From: Xiphophorus maculatus
Lineage: Eukaryota > Chordata > Actinopteri > Cyprinodontiformes > Poeciliidae
Reading direction: 5' to 3'
DNA length: 64,000 nucleotides
Assembly (NCBI RefSeq): GCF_002775205.1
Contig: NC_036460.1
Span: 19,310,402 to 19,374,401 of the forward strand
Below the pieces are notes generated by a model, which was given only the letters and a program-made list of their open reading frames with translations, had not been told where the DNA came from and did no database searches. The number at the start of each line of letters is the position of its first letter. The stretch's first letter is position 1. Positions 46,111 through 57,825 of the stretch are shown piece after piece. The translations under genes were made by a program, and so were the position numbers.

Positions 46111-49005
46111 AACACAAACATTTCCTCCTTTCTTCTCCTCCACTTCGCAGTTATTGACACTTCCGCCAGTTATCCATAATTTCTCTGGAGCCCACATGCA
46201 GCTCCTTTGACTTTTCTGATAAATCAGTCAGTATTTACTGTAAGAGAGGAATAGTTTTGTGTTTTGGTAAATCACATTGGCAGACAATGGTCTATGTGTT
46301 GTGCCCACATTATTTTATACCCTGCTGTTAAAGCTATCATCAGGGACTCCAAAGCAACACAACATAAAATGATTATGATATGCCTGTTTTTTTTTTTGTT
46401 TTGTTTTGTCATGCAAGAATGTGCTTCATTTTTAATTTTTATTTTTCCTTGTGAGTGTTTGCTATTGTGTGTACATTTTGTAGTCTGCTATTAAAGGAAT
46501 TGCCTTTTGGAGACAATACATTATGTCAATTCAGTTTAAAAGGGGTCTTTAAAAGACAAACAATTTATCAATGTTGTGTAATAGCCAACTTATTAAAATA
46601 TTATTTAAATCAGATTTGTAGCCATTTTATTCATAGCACTTTATCACATTCAGTTTATAATATGAATCTATCAAAAGTCTGAATTACATTAAAAGTTTCA
46701 GAGATCATTCTGAAAAAGTTGTTACATATTACATAGTAGTTCTTTGAATATTTGTTCCCTTTATCAACTGATATGCCAACGTAAAGACGAGACAACTAGC
46801 AACTTATAAACAATGTTTTCGGCAGTCACTCAAACGACGTAGCAAATAATCAACTATTTTTTGATCAATCTGTCAGCAGCATGAAATAATTTTGCTCAAG
46901 GATTTCTATTTGCACACCAAATAGGAAGCTACAATTCACTGCAGGGACACTGAATCCAAGAGCATTTACACTCCCAAATGCTGATGCTGATCTTTCTACC
47001 TTCATCAGTTCCCCTCCCTTTAAAAGCTTTGACCCACTTACTTAGATGCCCAAACCTACCTTGGTGAAGTGACTCAACACTTGTCATTTCTCACTTTTTC
47101 CTGGTGCACAACATAGAGCATTAAAAAAAGCATTGAAATCAAACATCACAGGGTAATAACAAGTAATTTGATATGTCAGATTTGGTTATTACTGCCACCT
47201 GTAATGACAGGATTTGTCTCTCCATTGGTAGTGTCACACATTAAAAAACAGCATCTCAAAAATACAGGATCATACCAAGTGAAATGTGTGCGAACAAACT
47301 GAGCGGTTTCTTAGTATTTTAGCGTGCTCTGACCTCTTCCATGTTATTCTTTTCCAGGAAAAATAGTGGTATTTTCCAATGACCTTGTTAGCGAGAGGTA
47401 AAGCTTACATAACGGACTCCGTCACACTCTGAATGGCTGACGATGTTTTAGAGCTAAAGGATTTCTCAACCATAAATGTTTAATCCGCAGGTTGTGACAG
47501 ACATGGTGGGAGGACGGGAGATAGAGTATATGCTAAGCAAACGCTGCAAGTAGACAGACAGACAGACACCCCCACACACGCCTACACACACGCATACAGA
47601 TAAATACTTGGTTACTAGGTTCTAACTATCAACAGCAAAGCCTGAAAAAACTGCTGACTGAAAATCCCTTCATTATCCAATGGGAGAAGAAAAAATGTTA
47701 ATGCTTCACAACTTGGAAGATTTTCTGAGATTTATGTCTTATAAACCAGTTGTTCCTGCGATTAAACTCTTGGGACTCTGGTTTAAGATTAAAGTGTATA
47801 AATTACCTGTCTGTTTGTTTCAAACGTTTACTTCAGCCTATTCAGACAACTCCGTCATGTAGTTTCATTGATAATGTTGTACTCCATAAAGGGCAGCAGC
47901 TTTAACAGGCCTGTCTGAGTCCATGTATAGTCTTTAGATCAAGTGACTTAGGGGAAAGACTGTTTTGACAGAAGCAGGTTTGTGGTTGATTATTAACAAT
48001 TTCTGTGTGGGAGTTACTAAATCTATGTTAAAAATCTATGCGGTGCAAAATGTGACATGGAGGGAAAAAAAGCTGAAGTCAATCAACAGCTAAAATACTA
48101 TTAGCTGAAAAAAAATCCATGTTGTTGTAAATAGTTTAACTTGAAGCTCTTTATAAAAGAATGCTTCCTTTGACCAGCTTGCTGTCACCAGGTTCCTGAA
48201 ATGTCCAGCTTTGTGGAGCTTTCAGATATTTGCCCTTTTGTTCCACGGGGCGTTTAACCAGCCTAGTCCCGTGAACTGGCTGGTAAGTTAATGTTTGCGA
48301 ACAAACAAACACATGCCTGCTTTTTTTTTTCATTCTGGCTTTGCTGTTTACACTATGTGGTCATTGTCCATCACCATGGCAACACATCCTGCTATGGCTC
48401 GAAAGGGGAACTGGGTTTAAAGACACAATGCGCAATTGTGGCTTAAGTTGAGGTGTACTCAGGGCCCAGTTTCAATAGGTTTCTTCGGAAAATCTGCATT
48501 CCTCATGCATTTGTGATGCATAGACAATGGAAATAAATCAATTTCGGTTGTCTCAGCTGTGTTCGGAGCTCAGCAGATGGCATGATGCAGCTTGAGTAAG
48601 ATATGTTTATAGCTTTAATTTAAATTGATATTTTCATTCTATTTACTAGCGAAGAGCAACACAGCAACGTAGAAGCAAAGTAATTGCAAATGCATTAGCA
48701 ACAAGGAAAAGTGTGGTAAATAAAAAAAACCCTAATAGAATCATGAAAAGATAATTAGAATGCATTGCACAACATGCTCTGTGCTTTCTCTATATTGTAT
48801 GTTCAACCTTGGTTACATATTAAAGATGTGAAAAGTTGTAAGTAACGACAAAAAAAAGTTAAATATTATGAGTGGTTTTGTCTTACCTTTTTGCAAAGCA
48901 CATTTACCTCTTCATACCCTGAATGTTGGGCAAAACCACTACAATATTTTTCAGTTTTCATGTAATAATATAATTATGTAGTATTTGGGCCAGTCTCACA
49001 CATGC
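46111..49005. other. Intergenic DNA, no gene recognised
   Basis: Open frames are short and without domains. A GACAGACAGACA run at about 47555-47568 precedes CCCCACACACG-type repeats. Nothing else is supported. Confidence 0.4.
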
Positions 49006-49009
49006 ATGT

Positions 49010-49660
49010 ATGTGGATCTAAACCATTCCACTTTAGTTTGCTTGGATGTTAAGGGTCATTGTCCAGCTGGAAGGAAAACCTCTAGTTTCAAGTCATTTGC
49101 ATGCTCTAATAGGTTTTCTTCCTGAATTGCTCTGTATTTAACTCATTCTGTGTCCATATCAGTTTTAATCAGCTTCCCTGTTACTCCTGAGAAAAGGATC
49201 CCAGCAGCCCACCACCATGTTTCAGATCAGGGATGATGTGTTCAGGGTGACACAGAAAATTGCATATGGGACAAAATGTTCAGATTTTTTCCTTTTTGGC
49301 TAAAGCATGATTGCTGTGTTTCCTTTGCTGCTAATTGCAAACTGTAAAATGACTTTCTGGTTTTCTGGTTTTCTTGTTGACATGTTATTCTACAGTCCAG
49401 ATTTGTGGAGATAGGTTCTCTCACATGAGATCTGGACCTCTGCAGCTCTTCCAGACCAACCATGGACCTCTTTACTTTTTACAAAGAGAGCTGGACAAAG
49501 CTCTCTTTGTCCAGCTTGTTAGTTTTGGTGGTTGGGTGGTCTGGATATGTTTGGTATTGTGTCAAATTATCCATTTTCAGATTTTAACAGTGCTCTGAAA
49601 GATGTTTGAAGTTTAGGGACATTGATTTATAGCTTACTCTGCTTTAAAGGTCACCAAATC
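49010..49660 (-). mobile_element. Tc1-like transposon remnant, transposase on minus strand
   Basis: The plus strand is the antisense of a fish Tc1 transposase: GGTCATTGTCCAGCTGGAAGG, CTCTAATAGGTTTTCTTCC, CAGCTTCCCTGTTACTCCTGA, CCACCACCATGTTTCAGATCAGGGATGATGTGTTCAGGGTGA, CTCTGCAGCTCTTCCAGACCAACCATGG and CCATTTTCAGATTTTAACAGTGCTC. The longest surviving frame (49463-49242) is only about 70 codons, so it is a fossil. Same family as the fragments at 13.4, 15.4 and 24.4 kb. Confidence 0.8.
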
Positions 49661-51625
49661 ATAGATTCTATGAAACAGTGTCATTGTTTTTAAATTGTTT
49701 TTATTGTTTTATACTTGTGCATATGTATTAATTGTTTTTATCTTGTAACCAGGTTGTTATGTATTGCACAGTTTTTGCTCAGGTCCCTCTTGAAAATGAG
49801 ATATGAAATATCTTTATTTCTAACCCTGATGTTGTTCTTTTACTAATGTTCTCTAACAAATCTCTGAGTCTGTTGCATTTGTTAACATTAATTTATACAC
49901 AGGTTGTCTCTATTTACTTCAGAAGGCAATTGGGTGCACAGTATTCCATGCAACTTATTAGAATAAAAGGTGCTGAATATAAATACAACTCAGACTTCAG
50001 AAATTTTAGCTATGAAATGTTTTTGGGAAAAAAAGAGAACTATTTCCTTCTTTTTGAAAACATAAACTCTTTGGTGTTCTATGTCTACGACCTAAAATCC
50101 CAACAAACAATCCTAGATAGAAGATTGCATTAACAACATAATAAAATAGGAAATAGTTCAAGGTTTTAAACAATAATAACATGCCATGGCAAGATCTGTG
50201 TGAAAGTGTAAACCAGCCTTAATGAACCTCAGAAAAGTTATCGAACTGTAAAAATAACTAAACCACAGTACAAGTACTCTCTTCAAAAATGTAGAAATGG
50301 TTTGCGGTTTACTCAAACAAAGTTGCTTAACAAAGGTAATTTCATTGGCTTTCTAAATTTAAATTTGTCTTCCATTTTCTCTGGAACCATCATGAAAGAA
50401 GTTTCCACAAGCATGATTTATCTGCCCACAATGTAACATGCAAAGGTTGTTTTCAAATCTTTGTCAAAGGTCACATGTCAGGGTCATGTATGCATACAAT
50501 ACATAGGCTATTATTGCCCACTGTAAAACACAACAATTTCTAAATCCAACACAGGAAATCTCAGACAAATTCAAGCATGGTGCACTAGCCAACGTTCCGA
50601 AGTCTTTTTACTGGCAAGATTTTTAAAGCCTTTCTTTCAAACTCTGAGAGGGTGGTGGCTTGTTTGTTGCACAACACATCGTCTCACAGGGATTTTAAAG
50701 TGGAAGTTGCAACAGGGTACTTTTGTGAACTTCTGCTTAACACATAAATGCTTCTTGCACAATCTCTAGAACACTTAGCTCGCAAAACATAAATCAATCA
50801 AGGCTGGAAATGACAGCAGATGACTTGCTTCCTGGGAAACGGCATGTTGTGTAATTCCATCGCTTTCCCTGTTTCATGTTTGTAGTATTTAACTAACTTT
50901 TAGGACATTTCTAAGTATTGAAAGGGATGGATGTATTTCACTGCTGCAGTTTACATAGTGAGCCGTTCTGGTAAATCAGCTTTTGTGCAGTTTAGAATTG
51001 TCTTCAGTTTCCTGAATAATTTTAGTGAAAATGAGGCGGAAAAAGAACAGTTTCTGTTGTCAGCCACATGAGTGGAGGGGTGGTTACTGCTATTGTTTTT
51101 AGTTGCTTTTCTTGGCAAGCTCAGTCAGTGTTGCACAACTACTAAATCTGAATAAAAATGACAGCAAATAAACATGTTTGTAATTTACATATAAGGTTAG
51201 TTTCCTGGTGAGAGCCAGTGAAATCTGAGTGTGAGTATCTCATGCAACTTAAAAATCTTGCAATGAATTTCAAAAAAAAGATTTCTTGAAAGGAAAATAT
51301 TCTGACTTTTCTTGGAAACAGTTTGGATTATGTATTTTTAACTATAAAATCCCATGTTTATTGCAAACATTAGAATATGGCAGCCAAAACATACAACCTA
51401 CTAAAGGGATATCCGTCCCTTTAGAAGGTTTAGGTTTTTTCATAGTAGTGTGTTAATGGCTGACAAAAACATGTAATGGAACTGATCCAAGATAATTAAT
51501 TCATGCTTTCCTTCAGTTTGTCTAAATTTACAATATCTTTTGGTTTATATATTTTTTTGAGTTGTGATGTGCAGAAAACCCAAAATGTAAACTCCATAAA
51601 AAGTCAACAAAAAGTTTCTTTGTAT
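49661..51625. other. Intergenic DNA, no gene recognised
   Basis: AT-rich sequence lying downstream of ZFP36-family gene B. A 9-bp hairpin (CTAAAGGGA) occurs near 51395-51422. No other supported feature. Confidence 0.4.
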
Positions 51626-51632
51626 TTAGGAA

Positions 51633-52652
51633 TTTATTGTTTGCTTTTCAGGCAATTAAAAATATAATATTTTCTTTTTCTGTTTTTTTTTTCTCTCACA
51701 TTGCTATTTCACAGAGTTGGAAATATCTCTCCATAAATAAAAGTACAAAACACATAGTTTCTTTTTTTTTTTTAAACATGAATAAATATAATAAATACAT
51801 TAGTTTAAGTTAACAACAAGAGCCAACCAATAACCAAATGGAATACTGTGGTGTTCCCTGAACCAGGCTGTCAAACAAACAGGGGGGGGAAAAAAAGAAA
51901 AAAGCTATAGATGGTGTGCAATTAACAAAGGAGCAAATAAAACAGAACGTTTTACAGAATCAAACACCATAAAAGCATGTCAGGATACAAATATTCAGTT
52001 CTAAACTCAACAATCTATTAGCATACTTTGATCCTTCAGCATTCTGCAATATTTACTCGCACCCCAAGTTTTGAAAAATAAACTCAAACATTCTTACATG
52101 CATTCTTGTACAGTCACTCATTTTCCATACACACTGAGCAGAATTACAAATGAAGCTTTGGTTGAATGCTACTGGGACATTTTCCCCATTTGAATTAGCT
52201 GTAAAGTGCATACAATAGACACGTCAGGTCTCGCTGATTAAGGCTACTGAATCAAACATACTGCTTGTGGCAAAGAGGATGGAAAAGTCTTTAAGGCACA
52301 GGCATCATTGATTATCGCTAAAAGATAAGCCATTTTTTTAATCACCACTGATTTGCAGTGAGCTAAAGTATGTGCTGGTAGGGTCAAGACCTGCAGAGGA
52401 GGTAATTCTCTTGGAAGACCACATACAAAGGTCTAATAGGCTAAGCCATATTTCTGAGTATAAAAATAAAGTCTGATAACATTCGAGTTCTAAAATCATC
52501 TTAGTATGTGTAGTTTGTAAAAGATAAGTTACATTTCTACAAGTGTTATTAAGTTGTCTTGTTCTGAAGAGTTTCAAAAATAGTCAGAAAATAGAAAGGC
52601 TACGCAAGTGTCACAGTTCTTTCTCTTTAGATTGCGTTGTCCGATTTTATCT
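51633..52652 (-). other. 3' UTR of ZFP36-family gene B with AU-rich element cluster
   Basis: From the stop codon to a minus-strand AATAAA (complement of 51633-51638) is about 1.0 kb. Near its end are three TATTTAT cores (complements of 51733-51739, 51782-51788 and 51791-51797), the binding word of this protein family. That arrangement predicts negative autoregulation. The UTR extent is inferred. Confidence 0.55.
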
Positions 52653-54075
52653 TTAGTCAGACAGGGACAAACGCTCAAACACAGTCAGCCTCTTGGTGGC
52701 CGACCCATCAAAAGTTGGAGATTCAGTCCCGCTGGAACTGCTGCTGCTGTAGCTGTCCTCCAAGGAGTCTTCGGAGGAGAAACGCTGCAGTCCAGTGGAC
52801 CTGGTGAAGCCCCCGGTGTTGCCAGGATACAGCAAGCCACCATCATGGTCCACTATGCTGGGGAAGGCTCTAGATTTATTGTTGGAAAAGTTATTTCCGT
52901 GGTTGCACACGCAGCGCGCAGACTTTGACTCCAGGATGAGAGGAATGTCTCCGGTGCTGGTGCGGGTCTGGTGGCTGCCAAACTGGAATGCTGATGTCTC
53001 CCTCTGCATAGAGTCTCCAAACACGGGGGAGAGGAGATCTGCAGGAGGAGGGGAAACTGAAGGAGCACGGGTGAATCCCAGGTTGGGATCATTGAACAGT
53101 GAAGAGAATGATGGAGGAGAGGAACTGCGGGATGGACCCATGAAGCCAGCAAAGCTGACACTCTGGCGTAGCTGGTGACGTGGGTTGTGGCTGCCAGATG
53201 CAGAGGGATTTTGCTGCTGCTGGAATTTGGCAGATGATAAAGGACCACCACTGATTTTCTCCTCATGGATGAAGTGGCAACGTGAGCCATACGGACAGTA
53301 CCCAAAGTTGTAGAAGGTTCTGCAGGGCTCGGTTTTATACTTTGGGTGGCGGTACATTCCTCTCAGTTCGGCTTCACCATGAGCAAACTGACACTTGCTG
53401 CCATACTTGCAAGTGCCGCTCTCCTGGTAGCCACGACACAACTCAGTCTTGTAACGGTTAGAGGAAAGCATTGGTGGTACCTGGGCTGGGAGGTTGGATG
53501 AGGGAGGAAATCCTGGTGGGGGGGCCACTGTAGTAGCAGGGCTTGGGGGGAAAGGCTCCAGGCCTTTCAGGTGTCCGATTGAAGGAAGCAGGGAGCTGCT
53601 GGGCTCGGTCAGGCTCATGGAGCGGTCAGGCCGGAAGGAAAGCTGTTTTTTGTTGGAAACCAGTGCCTGACTCCAGATGTTCGATGACCAGATAGAGCTG
53701 CCATTGTCATCATCGTTAATGTGCTCTGAGCTCGAGCTGAGGCATGAGGAAGCAGGATGGGAGGAGGGAGAGAAGAATGAGGCCGATCGGTTCAGTCGGT
53801 TTTGCCCTGGGTTCTTAAGCTGTACGAAGAGCGGCTCTTCATTCAGGGCCAAGTTTGGGAAGTTCTGTAATAGATAATGTAAACAGTTACCACAAAGCAT
53901 ACAGACAATCTGCGAGGCAATACAAAATGTCTCAAATGAGTAAAAAAAAAACACTTATAGATATACTTTTTGAACTTCATAAAGTTTACCAAAAAATAAA
54001 TAAAGAGAAAGAAAACCCCACAAAAGTTGTGTTTTTACTCACTTTTGCCAAAATGTCGTCAAGCATATCGGACAT
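52653..54075 (-). CDS. ZFP36/tristetraprolin-family mRNA decay activator, gene B, 414 aa
   Basis: This is a second family member that binds AU-rich mRNA elements and promotes their decay. Exon 1 is 54075-54043 ([11 protein letters not shown], donor AAA|GTGAGT) and exon 2 is 53864-52653 (acceptor CTATTACAG, first residues [10 protein letters not shown]); the intron is 178 bp, phase 0. An export-like [15 protein letters not shown] segment spans the junction. RSMSLTEP and RQSVSFAGF are MK2/14-3-3-type serine motifs, and APPPGFPP (~125-132) recalls tristetraprolin's proline motif that recruits 4EHP-GYF2. Finger 1 is C154-H173 and finger 2 is C192-H211 (CX8CX5CX3H each); finger 2 reads [17 protein letters not shown], closer to tristetraprolin than to ZFP36L1/L2. 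The tail [13 protein letters not shown] is the CNOT1-binding type. Orthologue name (zfp36, a zfp36-like duplicate or cth1) is unresolved. Confidence 0.9.
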
Positions 54076-54230
54076 GCTGTATCCCTTTGACTGCAACAAA
54101 AAGACTGGGCTCTGATCCTTGGTTCAGTGTTAAATGCCTGCGTGTAGACTTGTGTTAACCCTGCTCTTTCTTAGCTCCTATTTTAAGGGAGCTAACCCCT
54201 CCCTTTGGAGGGAGGGGTTTCCACAGCACA
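54076..54230 (-). promoter_or_regulatory. Promoter of ZFP36-family gene B with a 26-bp GC palindrome
   Basis: On the minus strand a TTAAAATA box (complement of 54179-54186) is well placed for a start near 54150. Just upstream is a perfect inverted repeat, AACCCCTCCCT (54194-54204), spacer TTGG, then its exact complement (54209-54219). Such a GC-rich dyad could bind Sp/KLF, EGR or EBF-type factors, which would suit an immediate-early gene. Factor identity is inference. Confidence 0.45.
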
Positions 54231-57001
54231 GGCCATGTTCCCGGATGATCCTCTTTCTGACAACTCTTTCTCCTCCCCCTCCAGAAAAACAGAAAAAAAA
54301 GAAGAAAAAAAAATGAGAGAGAAAAAGACAGAAGAGAACTGAGTATTTTTAGCCAGCTGTGTGAAATGTTTCAGTTTCGTAGGCATGTGAAGCCGAAGTG
54401 GCTTATTTACATAGCTCTCGAAGATACTCTTCTTTAGGGCACAGAGCAAACCAAATGTGCTTATGCTCTCACGCACAAAGTTCCTGAAGGAAGATAAATC
54501 CCTCCCAAATTTGTGAGAGATTTAGAAATCTGAAGCATTCAAGCTTCAAGAAAATGCCAAAATAATTGCGTTTGAGTCTTTCTGTATACATAAACCTAAT
54601 TATACTTTTACAGTATTTGACCTCGTTCCAGTGACTAATACTACACTGTCGGGAAGTGTGATAAATGATCACACAATGTATAGTTTCTAAGAGTTGTTTT
54701 TTCTTTTTGTCTCATAGAGAGCAGAATGTATTACTGTACATTTGAGTTTACCAGAACATGCCCCCTCCACTATGTCTTCTGGTTTCAGTGATGATTACAT
54801 CACAGCCGCAAATTCAGGTACAGATTGGTCAAAGGGAGAAACCTTTGGTTGAAAACAAGACATGAGCAAATAAAAAATATCAGCAAAGACCAAAAAAAAA
54901 AAAAAAGAGTGAAATCTAATCAGATAATTCTTGAACACTGGTGGCTAAGGATATTTACGTTTTAAAGCAATTGGTGTAAGCCTTTTTTTAATTACTAGGT
55001 TTGTTACATAAAGTAAATGACTTGGTTTTAGAATCTAATTGAATACAATTTAAAAAATAACATATTAATCAAATTTTCTCCAGCCTTCTTGAGAAACTGA
55101 CAAAAATCCTGTTTTTGTCATAAGAGATATTCGTTTACACGGAAAACGTCTCCCTTTGAAGTTCATGTCCCAGAGTGGAAACATGTCAGTCTTTGAGTTT
55201 AAACAGTTAATGTATTTACCACAACCAATATGCTTTCAGATGTTTTTAAAAATGTTATTTTTACATAAAAAATTACACAAACTGTCCACAAAGTACTTGT
55301 ACAGTTTTACTCTACTTTGCGGAGTAAAGCTAAAATTTATTTGTACTCCTTTATTTTTATTTTATTTTTTACTCTGTGACTAATTTTGTTTCTCATAGGA
55401 AATGAGAGAGAGATCTCTCTCAAAAGATAAAACAATTTAAAAGGTGAATCAGGATTTTTAGAAAAAAAAATGTCTATGTTTTATTAAGTATTAGTAAGTC
55501 ATTTCATTTCATATACCTCTCACTTATCAATGTGAAATAAACAAATCTTTATCTGCCTCCACTGACTGTCGTATTCAAGACTTAGGCTGGTTGACTCCAG
55601 ATAAATTATATATCTGCCAGTTAGAAGAAACATGTTGCTAAAATTAAAATGCTACTTCAAATCAAAATCTAACAAGAGGGTGAATAATTTTAGGCTGTAC
55701 TCTACATTTATCTGATGTTGACATAAAATGTTATTTACACTTTTATGCAACTGTAATAAATACACATACACATTGTCACTTTTTTTGAAGTCTTCCAAAG
55801 TTATTTATCAGGTAATTCTTAAATAAAATGGAAATCCCAGGCTGACAGGAAATGCAGACAGTTTTGCCATTGGTTCTGCTACAATACTGGAGTCATCAAG
55901 CACACAACTACAGCAGTGATAGGGCACACAAAATCTAGATTACATACAGTAACGTTAAATGCAACTGTCAGTTTCCTTCAATTTTACAAATTTCATATCA
56001 GATAAAGAAATCATGTTTTCTTTCTCTCTTCACTGCTGCTGCTCTTGCATGTGTCACCCACTTGCATGAGTCATCCTGAATCCTGGCAATGATGGCACGT
56101 ATATTCGAAGCAATGTTGTGTAAGTGTATAAGTCACTAAGAACACTAAGACGTGTGACAATGCAGCCAGATTAATGTACGCATCTTATTAGTGCAACCAG
56201 TTTTTACTTTACTTTTTATTTTTAACACCTATCCGTGTTGTAGTTATTGTCATATTGTCAGATGCCATCAAAGTGACCTCCTGTTTGAGAAGAAGCAAGG
56301 AATTATGGGATAGAATTTTAGCTAACAGCTACTTAAATAGAGAACCAAAAGAAACAATTTTGATATAACTGAAAAAAAAACAACCTGGGAACAAATGTAT
56401 TTTTATACAATATAATATTTGTATGATGTCCTGTTTACATTTTTTGAACCAAACAAAACATGATGTGTCTCTTGACTGCATATTGGTTTTTTTTTTACAT
56501 TTAAATGTTTTGTAATAATGATGTGGAGGTAGTCAAGTTTCAATCTATTTTTGACAGATTAAACTGATTTGTGGTATGTAAGTAAATAAGTAGCGTATGT
56601 TTAAATAAAAAAAAACGAAGTAATTCTGCTATGAAGACTCATCATCTATTTTCTTAAATATATCATCATAGAATTTCACATTATCCATATTGCTGCCCAA
56701 CTATCATTCAAGTCTAGCTCTACTAAACTTTATTAAAGTTAGTTGCCCTGTCGCCTTGCAGCAATAAGGGTCTTGGGTCCAGATGCAGAAAGGCTTGATG
56801 ATATTATAAGTCCTCAGTCAACCAATGATGTATGGAACAAAATTGTTATATTTTTATGTTGTCGTTGTTTAACAAGGATAAACTATGTAGATAGCTTTAT
56901 GTCTAACATAACTACACACTTTTATAATACATCTAAATGTAATCATACATGACCTCGTATGAAGCAAAAACAACAAAAAAGCTAAAGAGGAAACCACGGT
57001 G
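54231..57001. other. Intergenic DNA up to the Gypsy insertion
   Basis: AT-rich sequence with short poly(A) and poly(T) runs and no supported gene or RNA. It ends with the target duplication CGGTG at 56997-57001. Confidence 0.4.
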
Positions 57002-57814
57002 TGTCATGGTGAGGTCTAATTTTCTTAACCACATGCAGAACACCACTGGAGAACAGAGATCAGCAAAATATAGTTTATTAATGTAAACACAGATTCGGTG
57101 GGTAGAACGACGAACTGTCAGGGGAGGGCTTCTGGGGAAGGCCGGCACACTGAGAAGTAGCAGAGGGAATGGTAAGTTCAGGGGTAATCGGAAATGGGAG
57201 CTGTGAGAGTAGTAGCCGGTCTTACTTGGGAAAATGATGATGACAGTCCTGGAGGCACTCCGGTGGATACCGGATCTTGGCTTACAGTATGTTCGAGTGA
57301 CGTCCCGGAGGATCGGAGGAGGCTGCGGCCGAGAGCGGGCCAGTGTTTTCTGTGGTGGAGGACAGACGAGGAGCGGATCCACAATCCGCCGAATAATCCG
57401 GAAGAGGCTTTGAGATCCGGCCGAAGGAACGGAAACGGGGCTCGGGCAACCCGTGGGTAGGTGGTATCTCGAGGGGAGTCAAACCAGGAAGGATTCCTCA
57501 CGGAGGCCGCTTGGCGTCACGAAGGAATAGCTGTAGGAGGAAAAAAACAACGAGAGAGATATTTAGAGGATCTTTCTGGAAAGGCTCGGAGGTAACTCTC
57601 TAGGGGCTTAGAGTACCATATAGGCTAACACTCAAGCGACGAAGTACTGGTAGTCCGCTCCTCTTAAGCTCCATGACTGAAGAGGTGATTAAACACCGGT
57701 GTGCTGAACCAAGGCCCGTCCCTCCAGAGAAACCTCCGCCTGTAGACGCCATCTGGTGGATAAGGGATGAAACAGCAGCAAAAAGGAAACCCCCCAAAAC
57801 CCCGATTCCCAACA
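57002..57814 (-). repeat. Gypsy 3' LTR
   Basis: 813 bp, indistinguishable by eye from the 5' LTR over the stretches compared, including all overlapping short open frames. It carries the AATAAA signal (complement of TTTATT near 57074-57079). Confidence 0.95.
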
Positions 57815-57825
57815 GTACCCCACCC

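Noticed and set aside
49846-50133. 95-codon frame at 49846
   Set aside because: The translation is rich in F, Y, N and K from AT-rich DNA, with no recognisable domain.
53865-53954. First 30 codons of the 433-codon frame over ZFP36-family gene B
   Set aside because: They lie upstream of a clear splice acceptor (CTATTACAG at 53865-53873) and are intronic. A proper first exon with a phase-matched donor exists at 54043-54075.
54179-54190. Serum response element (CArG box) in gene B's promoter
   Set aside because: CCTATTTTAAGG has eight, not six, A/T bases between CC and GG, so it does not meet the CArG consensus; it was kept only as a TATA-like box.
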